Under the pieces are notes generated by a model that saw nothing but the letters and a program-made list of their open reading frames with translations, was not told the DNA's origin and ran no database searches. This document shows, in pieces, positions 7,209 through 16,156 of a stretch of 45,404 bases of DNA. Positions within the stretch are counted from its first letter, which is position 1, and every line of letters starts with the position of its first letter. Source of the stretch: JAWOJF01 sp046481785 (GTDB lineage Bacteria; Bacteroidota; Ignavibacteria; Ignavibacteriales; Ignavibacteriaceae); assembly GCA_046481785.1 (NCBI GenBank), contig JAWOJF010000097.1:1-45404 (forward strand), in the 5' to 3' direction. Position numbers and translations under genes: made by a program.

Positions 7209-10200
7209 ATGCAAAAAACTCTTCTGGCGGTATGCGCCTTTTTGTTCATATCCTTTTTTACCGCGGCACAAACCACTTATTATGTTTCTTCCTCCGGGAA
7301 TGATTCAAACAGCGGAAAGTCATCTACTTCATCATGGAAAACTCTTTCTAAATTAAATTCAATCACCTTTAAGGCTGGAGACAGAATTTTATTTAGAAAG
7401 GGAGACACGTGGAGAGAACAATTAAACATTTCTTATTCAGGCACCAGTTCATCACCAATTGTATTCACCAGTTACGGCAGCGGCAGTGACCCGGTAATTT
7501 CAGGATCCACTGTGCTGACAGGATTTACTAAATATTCCGGTAATGTATGGAGAAAAAGTGCCTCATCTCCGCAGCAGGTTTTCTTTAATGGTATAAGAGG
7601 CACCCAAAAAAGTTCAACTTCCGGTCTGGGCTCTGAAAGAGAATGGGCATACAGCTCAAGTTATCTTTATATCTACTCATCAACTAATCCATCCGGAAAA
7701 ATTGAAGTAACTACCAGAAGATATGGCATTAATATCAGCGGGGACTACATAACTGTTGATGGCTTCCAGGTTGAAAGAGTATACAGTTCTGCCATACAAA
7801 TTGCATCATCAGCCGCTGGAGTTATTGTAAATAACTGTCAGTTCTACCAATGGTCAATTGGATTTAACTCGGAAGCAGGTGTAAGAATTAACGGAAATTA
7901 TTGCGAGGTTAAAAATTCCACTTTTGGAAAAAAAACAGGCAATGATATTGCAGACCAGGGGTGGGCAGGATTTTCCGGTATAGTTATTAATGGAAAAGGA
8001 AACTCTGTAAACGGCAATAAAATTTATCACAATGCTATTGAGAATGAATCCAAAAACGGAGCTTTTGCTTACGGTATCAATGTAATTAATGCTTCCGGTA
8101 CCACTAAAATCTTTGGTAATTATATCTACCATACAGGGGGAAACGGAATTTCAATGATTACAGGTACACGTGTAGGTGATGAGATTCATGTTTTTGATAA
8201 TAAAGTTGAATTTACCGGCCAGGCAGGTATTTCTGCATATCAGACAAGGGGCCAGGATGGTAAAGGGGGTAAAGGTTATGTTTATAAAAACGACGTAAGT
8301 TATGCAAACAGGCTTGGAGGGGATGTAGGCGGAAACGGCACACAGGCCAGCGGCATTCATTTTAATGACGGCTTAAGACCTGGTACTGACTCTAAAAAAC
8401 CATATATGAAATGGTATTGCTATGATAATGTTGTTTATAACTGCCGTGCTCTTAAGGTACCTAACTCCCCGGACGCCAGCGGTATTATTATGGACTATAA
8501 TGCGGACAATGTTGAAGTATACCGTAATATAGTTTATGATAATTACAGTACCGGTATTCAGATATGGAATGCTAATAATTGCAAGGTAACTTACAATATA
8601 ATTTATGGAAACGATGCTGGTATTGCTATTAGTGCTTTAAGCAACGGCGTGGAATCTGCTAACAACAACCAGGTATTGAATAATACTTTTTATAAAAACT
8701 ATAATGGCAATTCAAAAGGCACAAATATTAATGCCGAAATATTTTTCGGAATGAACACAAAAAATAATGTCTTTAAAAACAACATATTATATTCGGCAAC
8801 TGAAGGCTTTGCCTATAAATATAATGTTACAAATACTTCCGGCCATATTGTTGATAATAATATTGTTTACGCTGATAAAAACATTATAGCAGTTTGCGGA
8901 AGATATAATCAGCAGACATTTTCTCAGTGGAAATCAAATTATCCATCCTGGGACAGAAATTCAAAAAATGCCAATCCGTTGTTCACTAGCCCTGCATCCA
9001 ATGATTTTTCGCTAACGTCTAACTCGCCCGCTATAAATTCGGGTGCACTTCTGGGTTATACAACCGACTTCCTGCAAAAATCATTATCCGGAAAACCAGA
9101 TATTGGTGCAATGGAATATGGCTCACAAAGCAGCCCTCCTCCTGCTGAAGCTCCTGACCCGGGCAATGGTACTACTATTACCCTTAATGCCATGGATGGT
9201 GATCTTTCAGGTGATGCCAAACTTGGTAGCATGACCGGTATGAAAAATAACAGGGCAGTATATTTCCAGGGCGGAAGCGGCGCAGTTAAATTCAGTATTA
9301 ATATTCCTAAAGCCGGTACATGGTATGCATGGGCAAGAATGTACTATCTGAGTTCAGGTCAAAAAAATTCTTTCTATATTACCGTTAATAGTATCAGGCA
9401 TACTCTTGGAGATGATGATAATAAATATAATCAATGGCACTGGGATGGATACAAAGGTGCAAGGATTAACCTTGGACAACTGCAGGCTGACCAGTATTAT
9501 CTTGCAATATCACCCAGAGAACCGGGTTTAACTCTGTGGGTAGACCAGATCATTTTAACTGATGATCCTAATTATATTCCTTCGGATGATAAACCCTCTC
9601 AGCCTTCCGGATCCGGGCAGGCTTTACTTCTTAATGCACTCAATGGCCAACTATCCGGCGATGCGAGGCTCGGAAGCATGGTAGGCATGAAGAATAACAG
9701 GGCGATATATTTCCAGGGTGGTGATGGTGCTGTTAAATTTAGTATTGATATTCCAAGGGCCGGTACATGGTATGCATGGGCAAGAATGTACTATCTGAGT
9801 TCAGGTCAAAAAAATTCTTTCTTTATCACCGTAAACGGAATCAGACATACTCTTGGAGATGATGATAATAAATATAATCAATGGCACTGGGATGGGAACA
9901 AGGGCGCGAGGATTAACCTCGGGCAGTTGAAGGCTGCTCAATACTTTCTGGCAATAACGCCAAGAGAGCCGGGTTTAACCCTTTGGGTAGATCAGATTAT
10001 TTTAACTGATGACCCTAATTATAATCCCAATACAGCGCTGGCTAAGGATAACCCGGAAGAAGAAAATGCTCAGCCAGCAGAAACCAAAGCAGTGCCGGAC
10101 AATTTTGATATAAGCCAGAATTATCCAAATCCTTTTAATCCCTCAACTTCCATTAAATTTTCTATACCGGAAGTTGCACAGGTGACACTAAAAGTTTATG

Positions 10201-10361
10201 ATATACTTGGCTCTGAGGTTGCTAATCTTATTGATGAAGTGAAAGCACCGGGTTATTATGAAATAAGTTTTGACGGGAGCGGCCTTGCAAGCGGTATTTA
10301 TATTTACCAGCTAAGGACTAATAACTTTGTTCAAAGTAAGAAGATGAATCTGTTGAAGTAA
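7209..10361 (+). CDS. Secreted parallel beta-helix protein with tandem carbohydrate-binding-like modules and T9SS sorting domain
   Basis: A 1050-residue exported protein. Residues 1-20 are a signal peptide (ending TAAQ). Residues 21 to about 635 form a beta-helix closely related, coil by coil, to the preceding gene product. After a proline-rich linker come two modules, about 655-797 and 804-946, which repeat with a period of exactly 149 codons and contain GTWYAWARMYYLSSGQ, NQWHWDG and LTLWVDQIILTDDPN; they resemble jelly-roll lectin-like domains. Residues about 964-1050 are a type A T9SS C-terminal domain with QNYPNPFNPSTSIKFSIP, VYDILGSEV and GIYIYQL motifs, which directs export and surface anchoring or release. 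A polysaccharide lyase/epimerase or a glycan-binding surface protein is likely; no catalytic residues can be assigned. Confidence 0.9.
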   Translation: MQKTLLAVCAFLFISFFTAAQTTYYVSSSGNDSNSGKSSTSSWKTLSKLNSITFKAGDRILFRKGDTWREQLNISYSGTSSSPIVFTSYGSGSDPVISGSTVLTGFTKYSGNVWRKSASSPQQVFFNGIRGTQKSSTSGLGSEREWAYSSSYLYIYSSTNPSGKIEVTTRRYGINISGDYITVDGFQVERVYSSAIQIASSAAGVIVNNCQFYQWSIGFNSEAGVRINGNYCEVKNSTFGKKTGNDIADQGWAGFSGIVINGKGNSVNGNKIYHNAIENESKNGAFAYGINVINASGTTKIFGNYIYHTGGNGISMITGTRVGDEIHVFDNKVEFTGQAGISAYQTRGQDGKGGKGYVYKNDVSYANRLGGDVGGNGTQASGIHFNDGLRPGTDSKKPYMKWYCYDNVVYNCRALKVPNSPDASGIIMDYNADNVEVYRNIVYDNYSTGIQIWNANNCKVTYNIIYGNDAGIAISALSNGVESANNNQVLNNTFYKNYNGNSKGTNINAEIFFGMNTKNNVFKNNILYSATEGFAYKYNVTNTSGHIVDNNIVYADKNIIAVCGRYNQQTFSQWKSNYPSWDRNSKNANPLFTSPASNDFSLTSNSPAINSGALLGYTTDFLQKSLSGKPDIGAMEYGSQSSPPPAEAPDPGNGTTITLNAMDGDLSGDAKLGSMTGMKNNRAVYFQGGSGAVKFSINIPKAGTWYAWARMYYLSSGQKNSFYITVNSIRHTLGDDDNKYNQWHWDGYKGARINLGQLQADQYYLAISPREPGLTLWVDQIILTDDPNYIPSDDKPSQPSGSGQALLLNALNGQLSGDARLGSMVGMKNNRAIYFQGGDGAVKFSIDIPRAGTWYAWARMYYLSSGQKNSFFITVNGIRHTLGDDDNKYNQWHWDGNKGARINLGQLKAAQYFLAITPREPGLTLWVDQIILTDDPNYNPNTALAKDNPEEENAQPAETKAVPDNFDISQNYPNPFNPSTSIKFSIPEVAQVTLKVYDILGSEVANLIDEVKAPGYYEISFDGSGLASGIYIYQLRTNNFVQSKKMNLLK
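9312..9895 (+). repeat. Tandem 447-bp module repeat with long identical blocks inside the beta-helix gene
   Basis: The two modules of the second beta-helix protein are offset by exactly 447 bases. Inside them, 9312-9375 is identical to 9759-9822 (64 bases) and 9399-9448 is identical to 9846-9895 (50 bases), while flanking codons differ at synonymous and non-synonymous positions. Identity at third positions over these blocks points to a recent duplication or to ongoing gene conversion. Confidence 0.85.
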
Positions 10362-10383
10362 GTAAGGCGGGTATAATTAAATT

Positions 10384-10423
10384 GCCTAAGGTCAAAATTA
10401 TTTTAAATATTTTGACCTTAGGC
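10384..10423. terminator. Bidirectional terminator between convergent genes
   Basis: A perfect 15-base stem, GCCTAAGGTCAAAAT (10384-10398) pairing with ATTTTGACCTTAGGC (10409-10423), closes a ten-base AT loop. On the plus strand TTTT follows; on the minus strand AATTTAATT follows. The stem overlaps the last codons and stop of the minus-strand GNAT gene, so the end of that coding sequence doubles as the terminator for both converging transcripts. Confidence 0.88.
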
Positions 10424-11048
10424 TTTTCCCCAACGGGATATCAATGGCTGACTTTGGATTTATTTTTGAGTGCCTGCTTAGTTTCTTCCACATTACAATT
10501 TTTTCAATATGGCCTATATGATATCTGTGTTTATCGGTAAAACCAAGCGACTGATATAATGCATGTGCCTTTTTATTGCGGGCGTGCACCTGCAGAAAAC
10601 ATTTATCATATTTTTCAGCAAGTTTGTTCTGTACTTCTACAAGAAGCAAGGTTCCAATCCCTTTACTCCGGTGTTCAGGATGAACAGCCATGTATAATAA
10701 TTCCTGATCGTAATCAATATTTTTTTCCCTGCGTAACCTTCTGAACACAGCTCTAATGGTTGGGATATATGAGCTTACATGCATCAGTATCTTAATAACA
10801 TTTTCTTTATAGAACCGGTTCAGATATTTATTCTTATCACCTGAAGAAAATATAAACCCAAGTATTACACCATTCCTGTTTTTATATACAAGAATAACTG
10901 TTGAGTCAAATTTACTAACGGTTTCATAGAAAAATTGAATAAAGTCAATACTGCTGTTACTTAAATAATACTCAAGGTGCCCAAGACCTTCTTTGTGTAA
11001 ACGGGCGATCTGACGAAAATCGTCGCTTGTTTCTGGTAATTGAATCAT
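10398..11048 (-). CDS. GNAT family N-acetyltransferase
   Basis: A 216-residue acetyl-CoA-dependent acyltransferase. The core fold is visible as LLYMAVHPEHRSKGIGTLLL near residues 117-136, which contains the acetyl-CoA pyrophosphate-binding R/QxxGxG/A motif (RSKGIG). This is followed by QVHARNKKAHALYQSLGF, typical of beta-5/alpha-4 of GNATs. The last 30 or so residues are a basic extension rich in K, R and S. It starts six bases after the deacetylase gene ends and is the last gene of the glycan locus, so acetylation of a sugar amine or a sugar precursor is a reasonable role. The substrate is not evident from the sequence. Confidence 0.85.
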   Translation of the reverse strand: MIQLPETSDDFRQIARLHKEGLGHLEYYLSNSSIDFIQFFYETVSKFDSTVILVYKNRNGVILGFIFSSGDKNKYLNRFYKENVIKILMHVSSYIPTIRAVFRRLRREKNIDYDQELLYMAVHPEHRSKGIGTLLLVEVQNKLAEKYDKCFLQVHARNKKAHALYQSLGFTDKHRYHIGHIEKIVMWKKLSRHSKINPKSAIDIPLGKSLRSKYLK

Positions 11049-11054
11049 AATTTC

Positions 11055-12152
11055 TCATTGGGTTTTATTAGCAATTCTGCTTTTCTTGATTAAATCATGC
11101 CCTTCATAGTACTCATGAGAGCTATTGCCGTTACCATTACCGTTGGCGCCGGCAATTAAATATAAATTAATCATTTTTTCTTTTTGTTCTCTTAAAAACC
11201 ACCACTCAGCCATTTCACGCGGAAGGCAATGCCAGGCATTTTGAACTGTTTTGAGATAATCAAGCAGCTGCCTGTACATATTAAATCTTTTCTTTGATAT
11301 CAGGTAATCAGGATGTGTTAATGTTAAGATCATCCCTTTATTTTTAACCAGCCAGTCAATTTTATTCTTCCATATATCAATATTATTCTGCTTTAAAACA
11401 TAAATCAGTGTATGATCCTGAGGAAGTGTATAAGGAAGCTCAACAAATTTACCCGCTATAAAAGGCCAGATCATACCTGTGGAGTTAGGAAACGGCTGAA
11501 AAGGATCATAATCAAAACAGGAGCAGTCATAACGGATATCAAGTTGCTGGAGCCACTCAAGATTATGATGCACCATTGGAGAGCGGAAACCGCTTGACTT
11601 AAAGTTTTTAATAGCCTGGTTTATAAAAGGCACTCTTTCATTGAAAACTTTCCATGATGAATAAAGCCGCCCATCATGATTATACCCGTGAACACCTATT
11701 TCATGCCCCGCATCCTGGATTAATTTTATTATTCCTTTATCAATCTTATATTTATAGGGAACGATATTCCAGCAGGATTTAAAGCCATACTTCTCTTCAA
11801 GCTCCAGTATGCGGGGTATATTATTAAAACCGATTTGATGATCAACGTCATGTGTAAGAATTATTGATGTTTCATATCCATTGGGATAAAAAGTTTTTAC
11901 CACACTGTCATAATCATTATGTTCCCGGGCAAAATTTACCAAACCATCATATATAAAATCACTCCTGTAATTTAGCCTTGCATTAAAATTATAAACCACC
12001 TGCATCATCTGCCTTACTTTCATTGGTAGAACAGGGCGGAGATAGACATAATATAGTTTATATTTTAATGAATAGTTCGGGGTAAGATTATCGACCAGAT
12101 TGTCTACAAACAGTTTTTTATCAATAACCTTAAATGGGTGTATAATTTTCAT
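11055..12152 (-). CDS. Polysaccharide deacetylase family protein
   Basis: A 365-residue NodB-homology (carbohydrate esterase 4-like) protein. The metal- and base-providing motif 1 is visible as THDVDH at 100-105 (usual TFDDG replaced by HDVDH, as in many exopolysaccharide-locus members). Motif 2 is HGYNHDG at 155-161, and RSPM follows in the expected motif 3 region. No signal peptide is present, so it probably acts in the cytoplasm on lipid-linked intermediates, or by an unrecognised route. Predicted reaction: removal of N-acetyl groups from sugars of the polymer. The C-terminus carries a short NGNGNGN tract of low complexity. It begins four bases after the FemAB-like gene and is clearly in one operon with it and with the GNAT. 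Confidence 0.85.
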   Translation of the reverse strand: MKIIHPFKVIDKKLFVDNLVDNLTPNYSLKYKLYYVYLRPVLPMKVRQMMQVVYNFNARLNYRSDFIYDGLVNFAREHNDYDSVVKTFYPNGYETSIILTHDVDHQIGFNNIPRILELEEKYGFKSCWNIVPYKYKIDKGIIKLIQDAGHEIGVHGYNHDGRLYSSWKVFNERVPFINQAIKNFKSSGFRSPMVHHNLEWLQQLDIRYDCSCFDYDPFQPFPNSTGMIWPFIAGKFVELPYTLPQDHTLIYVLKQNNIDIWKNKIDWLVKNKGMILTLTHPDYLISKKRFNMYRQLLDYLKTVQNAWHCLPREMAEWWFLREQKEKMINLYLIAGANGNGNGNSSHEYYEGHDLIKKSRIANKTQ

Positions 12153-12156
12153 AATA

Positions 12157-13197
12157 TTATATAGATGGAAAATATTTATATGCTACCTCTCCTATTAACC
12201 TGCAAACAATACCAGGTGAGGATTTAATAACAGGGGCAACAAGTTTGTCTTTAATAAAATCAAATGAATTATTGCTGGAAGGAAGTGCAGGTAAATATGA
12301 ATAATACAGCGGCCTTTCAACTGCCGACCATCCATCCTTAAAAGATCTTAATCCTTCATTGGCTAAATCAGATTTGCCAAAATCAAAAAACTTAAAACCT
12401 TTTTTCATTCCTTCACACATTGCAGACCAGATAATTAAATTATTTGGGCGGTATTGAAGATGGTCAGGGTCAGATGCATTATACTTATAAGTTAATGTAT
12501 CATTAAAGCCCATAAACAAGCCGGCTGCAAGATTAATATTGTCTTTTGTTACAACAACTATAAACCCAAGATCATTTTTTAATATATGCTCATATATATG
12601 AAAGAAAAAGCTTTTCGGCTGGATAGGTATGCCGAGTTTTTTTCTTGTCTTCAGATGCAGATCATAAAATATTTCTACTGCTTCCGGTTCAAGTGAAAAT
12701 CTTGTGTTTAAATTTTGTTTGATCGATTTGGAAATTCCCTGGCATTTTGTTCTATGAAATGAGTTAAATAATCCTTTCTCATCCTTATTAAGTTCGGTAA
12801 TATGGTAAACGTATGATGAATCTTTCGCAAAACCATTTGATTGGTTTATTTCCCAATAAACTTCTATAGAATCAACCTTCCCCTTTTGATGTTCATTTAT
12901 TAAAAAAACTGAAATTTCATTTAACTGCTCTTCATGGCAGAAAAGCGGCAATGAATAGTCGGAAAAAGGTAATGATATCCATTTCTTTTTAAATAATCCT
13001 GATACTGCACAGAAAGGAATGCCTGCTGTTATTTCATCATTTCCATTTATAACTGCCAGGGCAAAAACAGAAAAACCGTACTGTTTTTTTAGCACTGTTA
13101 ACCATGCAGGGTGATGAAAAATGGTAGCCTTCGGGTTTTCAGAAATAAACCTGTACCATCTTTTATCTTCTATAGGATTAATAGTATAAACGGCCAT
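12157..13197 (-). CDS. FemAB/BioF2-like GNAT-fold transferase
   Basis: A 346-residue protein with the double-GNAT architecture of FemAB-related aminoacyl or acyl transferases. The sequence shows FHHPAWLTVLKKQYGF near the N-terminus, ITAGIPFCAV in the first domain, and in the second domain AAGLFMGFNDTLTYKYNASDP with FDFGKSDLANEGLRSFKDGW, the usual C-terminal signature. FemAB-like genes of this type often sit in exopolysaccharide clusters beside a polysaccharide deacetylase, as here, and are thought to add acyl or aminoacyl groups to the glycan; the exact donor is unknown. It lies 74 bases downstream of a glycosyltransferase gene and four bases before the deacetylase. Confidence 0.82.
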   Translation of the reverse strand: MAVYTINPIEDKRWYRFISENPKATIFHHPAWLTVLKKQYGFSVFALAVINGNDEITAGIPFCAVSGLFKKKWISLPFSDYSLPLFCHEEQLNEISVFLINEHQKGKVDSIEVYWEINQSNGFAKDSSYVYHITELNKDEKGLFNSFHRTKCQGISKSIKQNLNTRFSLEPEAVEIFYDLHLKTRKKLGIPIQPKSFFFHIYEHILKNDLGFIVVVTKDNINLAAGLFMGFNDTLTYKYNASDPDHLQYRPNNLIIWSAMCEGMKKGFKFFDFGKSDLANEGLRSFKDGWSAVERPLYYSYLPALPSSNNSFDFIKDKLVAPVIKSSPGIVCRLIGEVAYKYFPSI

Positions 13198-13271
13198 AAA
13201 TCACTTTTAATTACAATTAAATTTTACTGGATTATATAATATCTGAAGGGAAACAGGGAATGAACATTAAG

Positions 13272-14438
13272 CTAGTTATCCCCAAGTTCATTCAGGAGTT
13301 TTAAATACTTCTTTTTCTCATTTAACCAAATAAACCGTTCCCTCAGATGCATAACTTCGTTACGCTTATTCAATAATACTGAAGTATTTTCGGATAATCT
13401 GTTAAATATATCAATAATAGAATCTATGTTCGATGAGTCATAAAAAAAACAGCCGCTCTCTCCAAAGTAGTGATTAACTACCCTGCTTTTAATTGTAAGC
13501 ACAGGTATACCGGTTGCAAAATATTCTACCATTTTTGTAGATAAGGCATAGTCTGTATGCGCATTAAGATCGAGTGAAGCAATACCAAGATTATAATCTT
13601 TAATATGTTCTCCTATTTCAGCAAATGGGTAAGATTTATTATCAAAACAGACCGTTGTCTGGAGGTTATTATCCTTAATTAATTTTTTAAGCTCATCACT
13701 GTAATCTCCCTCACCAATAATTCTGAAAAAGAACTTTTCTTTATTTTTTACTCTTGATAGAGCAAGAACAATTTTTTGAAGACCCCATCTCTCAGCAATT
13801 GTGCCATGATATATCAGCTTTAGCTGCCCATTAATGCTGTACTCATTGTTTACTGAGAAAAGATTCTCATCAGGAAAATTTGCCACTACAGTAATCTTGT
13901 TTCGCGGTATTCCATCTTTAGCCAAAGCATCCGCCATGGGATCTGTTGTTGTAATTACGCGGTTTGCAAACTTAGCACTAATCAGTTCCTGCCATACAAG
14001 CATTTTGTGAAAAAATTTCTTCCCTTTCTCCATTTTTGAGATATAGAGATTCGGCATAGGATCATGTATATCAAGAATAATTTTAGCACCTGTCAGTTTC
14101 AGAAATAATGTTGAGAGAACAATAAAATCAGGCATGTTATTAACATGAACAATTTTATATTTCTTTTTAAGATGCAGCAAAGATGATTTAAATAAAACCC
14201 TGAAATAAAATTCAAGGTATGTTGTTATATATTTTAATTTTTGTGCACCCCTGTAACGGTATTGATTGACCCTTATTACATTTACGCCATTAATATTTTC
14301 AGCTGCTTTATCCCCGTTTCTTCTTAACGCAATAAAATCAACACCATAACCGTTTTTTACTGCTGCTTCAGCCTCTTTAACAACTCGGGCATCTGTTGAA
14401 TAGTTTGTATAGGCAATCATCAGGACATTTTTACTCAT
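13272..14438 (-). CDS. Glycosyltransferase family 4-like protein
   Basis: A 388-residue GT-B glycosyltransferase. The N-terminal half begins VLMIAYTNYSTDARVVKEAEAAVKNGY and contains VHVNNMPDFI, typical of GT4 acceptor domains. The C-terminal half has LIYHGTIAERWGLQKIV and the donor-site stretch ALSTKMVEYFATGIPVL, where E provides the conserved glutamate of the E-x7-E-like region. It should transfer a nucleotide-activated sugar to the lipid-linked repeat unit at the inner face of the membrane. GGGAGA seven bases before the ATG supports this start. It is preceded by a 330-base gap, so it may begin a second transcript of the locus. Confidence 0.88.
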   Translation of the reverse strand: MSKNVLMIAYTNYSTDARVVKEAEAAVKNGYGVDFIALRRNGDKAAENINGVNVIRVNQYRYRGAQKLKYITTYLEFYFRVLFKSSLLHLKKKYKIVHVNNMPDFIVLSTLFLKLTGAKIILDIHDPMPNLYISKMEKGKKFFHKMLVWQELISAKFANRVITTTDPMADALAKDGIPRNKITVVANFPDENLFSVNNEYSINGQLKLIYHGTIAERWGLQKIVLALSRVKNKEKFFFRIIGEGDYSDELKKLIKDNNLQTTVCFDNKSYPFAEIGEHIKDYNLGIASLDLNAHTDYALSTKMVEYFATGIPVLTIKSRVVNHYFGESGCFFYDSSNIDSIIDIFNRLSENTSVLLNKRNEVMHLRERFIWLNEKKKYLKLLNELGDN

Positions 14439-14770
14439 TGATTTCTCCCGGTTTGCTCATTTTTCGTTCTTCCTTATTCTGTTCATTATTAAAGATAATA
14501 GTGTTTATTTGTCCCCCCGGGGAATGAATTCGGCTATAAATCTGTGGAAAACAACATTTACTGTTTGTATTGCTGTACTGTGCCTGCTGTAGGTTTAAAT
14601 ACATTTTAGTTAATCTTTGGTGGAGAATAATATTAAAATTTTTTTTAGTTCCCCGACTTTAGTACAACCCTATTTAATTAGTTAACAACCATGCATGTAA
14701 TTTAATTCTGAAGATGCCAATTTATTGTTAGCATTATCTCAGGAGATGCTATTGTGAGAAAGATCAAAGC
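14439..14770 (-). promoter_or_regulatory. Gap inside the glycan locus, possible internal promoter
   Basis: This 332-bp stretch is the longest gap in the otherwise tightly packed locus. All frames of the minus strand are broken and no remnant of a recognisable gene was found. It contains a short GC palindrome (TCCCC-CC-GGGGA, 14512-14523) in AT-rich DNA. An internal promoter for the distal modification genes (glycosyltransferase, FemAB, deacetylase, GNAT) is the simplest reading, but no promoter motif could be assigned. Confidence 0.3.
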
Positions 14771-16072
14771 TCAGGTAACACGGCTTTCAATTATTTTAAA
14801 CTTTTTATCGGTAGATTCAAGTTCACTCAGCTTATCTATTCTGAATAGCAATTCATTAAATAATGAAGATATTTCTCTGTGAAGTTTTTCTGCCACAGCA
14901 TTAAACCTGTTTTCCGGCTGTACAAGAATTTTAAGATCCACCGAAAAATCTTCCTGCTGAATAAGTTTGTACAGCTTTATTTCCGGATATTTTAACAGGA
15001 GAGAATTAATTATTGATCCATGAAATACTTTTTTGTTTTTGAAATAAACCAGGTCCCTTGTTCTTCCTTTTAACCCGGTAATCCTGTCAAAAGGGTTACC
15101 GCAGGGGCATGGTGATTTATCAATAACGCCGATGTCACCTACTTTATATCTTATGAATGGGAAATCATAATTATACAGGTTTGTCAGTACAAGTTCATGC
15201 TGGCCGTCTAATGCCTCTGACTTAATACTTTCCGGGTAACAGTTTAGCATGCTGTAGTGATACCCGTTATGTAAATGACATTCCGATGAAACTATACCGC
15301 CGTCGTTTGCTCCATACATGTCAAATATTTTTTTCCCTGTTTTCCTCTCAATATTTTCTCTAACCTGCGGCAGAAGCAGTTCTGAAGTTGTAAAAATTGC
15401 CTTAAGATTTTTAGAACCCGAAAATAAGTCGGGATAATAATCAAGCAGCATGTTTATAGAAGAGGGGTAACCAAACAAAAGTTTAGCGTTACTTATTTTC
15501 TTATAATCAAAATCCATATCGGCAGATATAATATCACCTTTAATAACATAGTTATTCTGAAGAAGATGATAAAAATAATAGAATAATTTCCGTTTGGGAG
15601 AATAAAAAGAGGTACCCGCTACAGAACAGTAGGGATCGCCAATATTATAATCTGCGTACTTTTTCCAGAATAAATAAACGAAGGACCATATGTATGAGAT
15701 TGATTCGGCATTAATATAAAATCTGAAGGGAGTACCTGTACTGCCGCCGGTTTGTTTTCTCTGGATAGCCTTTTCATTATCTCTGGTAAATATTTCATTA
15801 TAATGTTCATTAAGAAAATTTTTATCAGTTACCGGCAAATATGATAATATTTCCAAAGGTTCATTTAATATTTGCTTTTCTGAAAATACTCCAAGCAGAG
15901 GCGCGTAGAACTTATTCCTGCCCCTCTGGTAAAGCAGCAAATTACTTAAACGGCGTTTCTGTTCTTCAGCCAGTAATATTCTTTCATAATTCTGGTACTC
16001 AGATACTTCATTAAATTTATTTACAATTGAAGTTTTTCTTATCTTATCAATAATTTTAAAACCGTACTTCAT
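14771..16072 (-). CDS. CapK/PaaK-like adenylate-forming enzyme
   Basis: A protein of about 433 residues in the phenylacetate-CoA ligase / CapK family. The phosphate-binding loop reads QTGGSTGTPF, the adenylate-binding stretch is MYGANDGG, and the hinge and C-terminal subdomain follow LVLTNLYNYDFPFIRYKVGDIG with the GLKGRTRDL motif. Such enzymes activate a carboxylic acid as an acyl-adenylate; in capsule loci they are thought to supply acyl or amide substituents on sugars. The acid used here is unknown. The ATG at 16072 is preferred to the upstream in-frame TTG at 16084. A CPCG segment could hold a metal, but this is uncertain. Together with the FemAB-like gene, it suggests the glycan carries a non-acetyl decoration. 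Confidence 0.83.
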   Translation of the reverse strand: MKYGFKIIDKIRKTSIVNKFNEVSEYQNYERILLAEEQKRRLSNLLLYQRGRNKFYAPLLGVFSEKQILNEPLEILSYLPVTDKNFLNEHYNEIFTRDNEKAIQRKQTGGSTGTPFRFYINAESISYIWSFVYLFWKKYADYNIGDPYCSVAGTSFYSPKRKLFYYFYHLLQNNYVIKGDIISADMDFDYKKISNAKLLFGYPSSINMLLDYYPDLFSGSKNLKAIFTTSELLLPQVRENIERKTGKKIFDMYGANDGGIVSSECHLHNGYHYSMLNCYPESIKSEALDGQHELVLTNLYNYDFPFIRYKVGDIGVIDKSPCPCGNPFDRITGLKGRTRDLVYFKNKKVFHGSIINSLLLKYPEIKLYKLIQQEDFSVDLKILVQPENRFNAVAEKLHREISSLFNELLFRIDKLSELESTDKKFKIIESRVT

Positions 16073-16156
16073 TTCGATGCTCAATATTACTTTAGTTTAA
16101 AATATTTTTTTTAGTCAGATTTTGATTAGCTTTTGAGAAGCAGATAAAAATAAGTC

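Noticed and set aside
14439..14520. Tiny minus-strand frames (9-10 codons) just upstream of the GT4 gene
   Set aside because: Too short to support as leader peptides and without a distinctive sequence.
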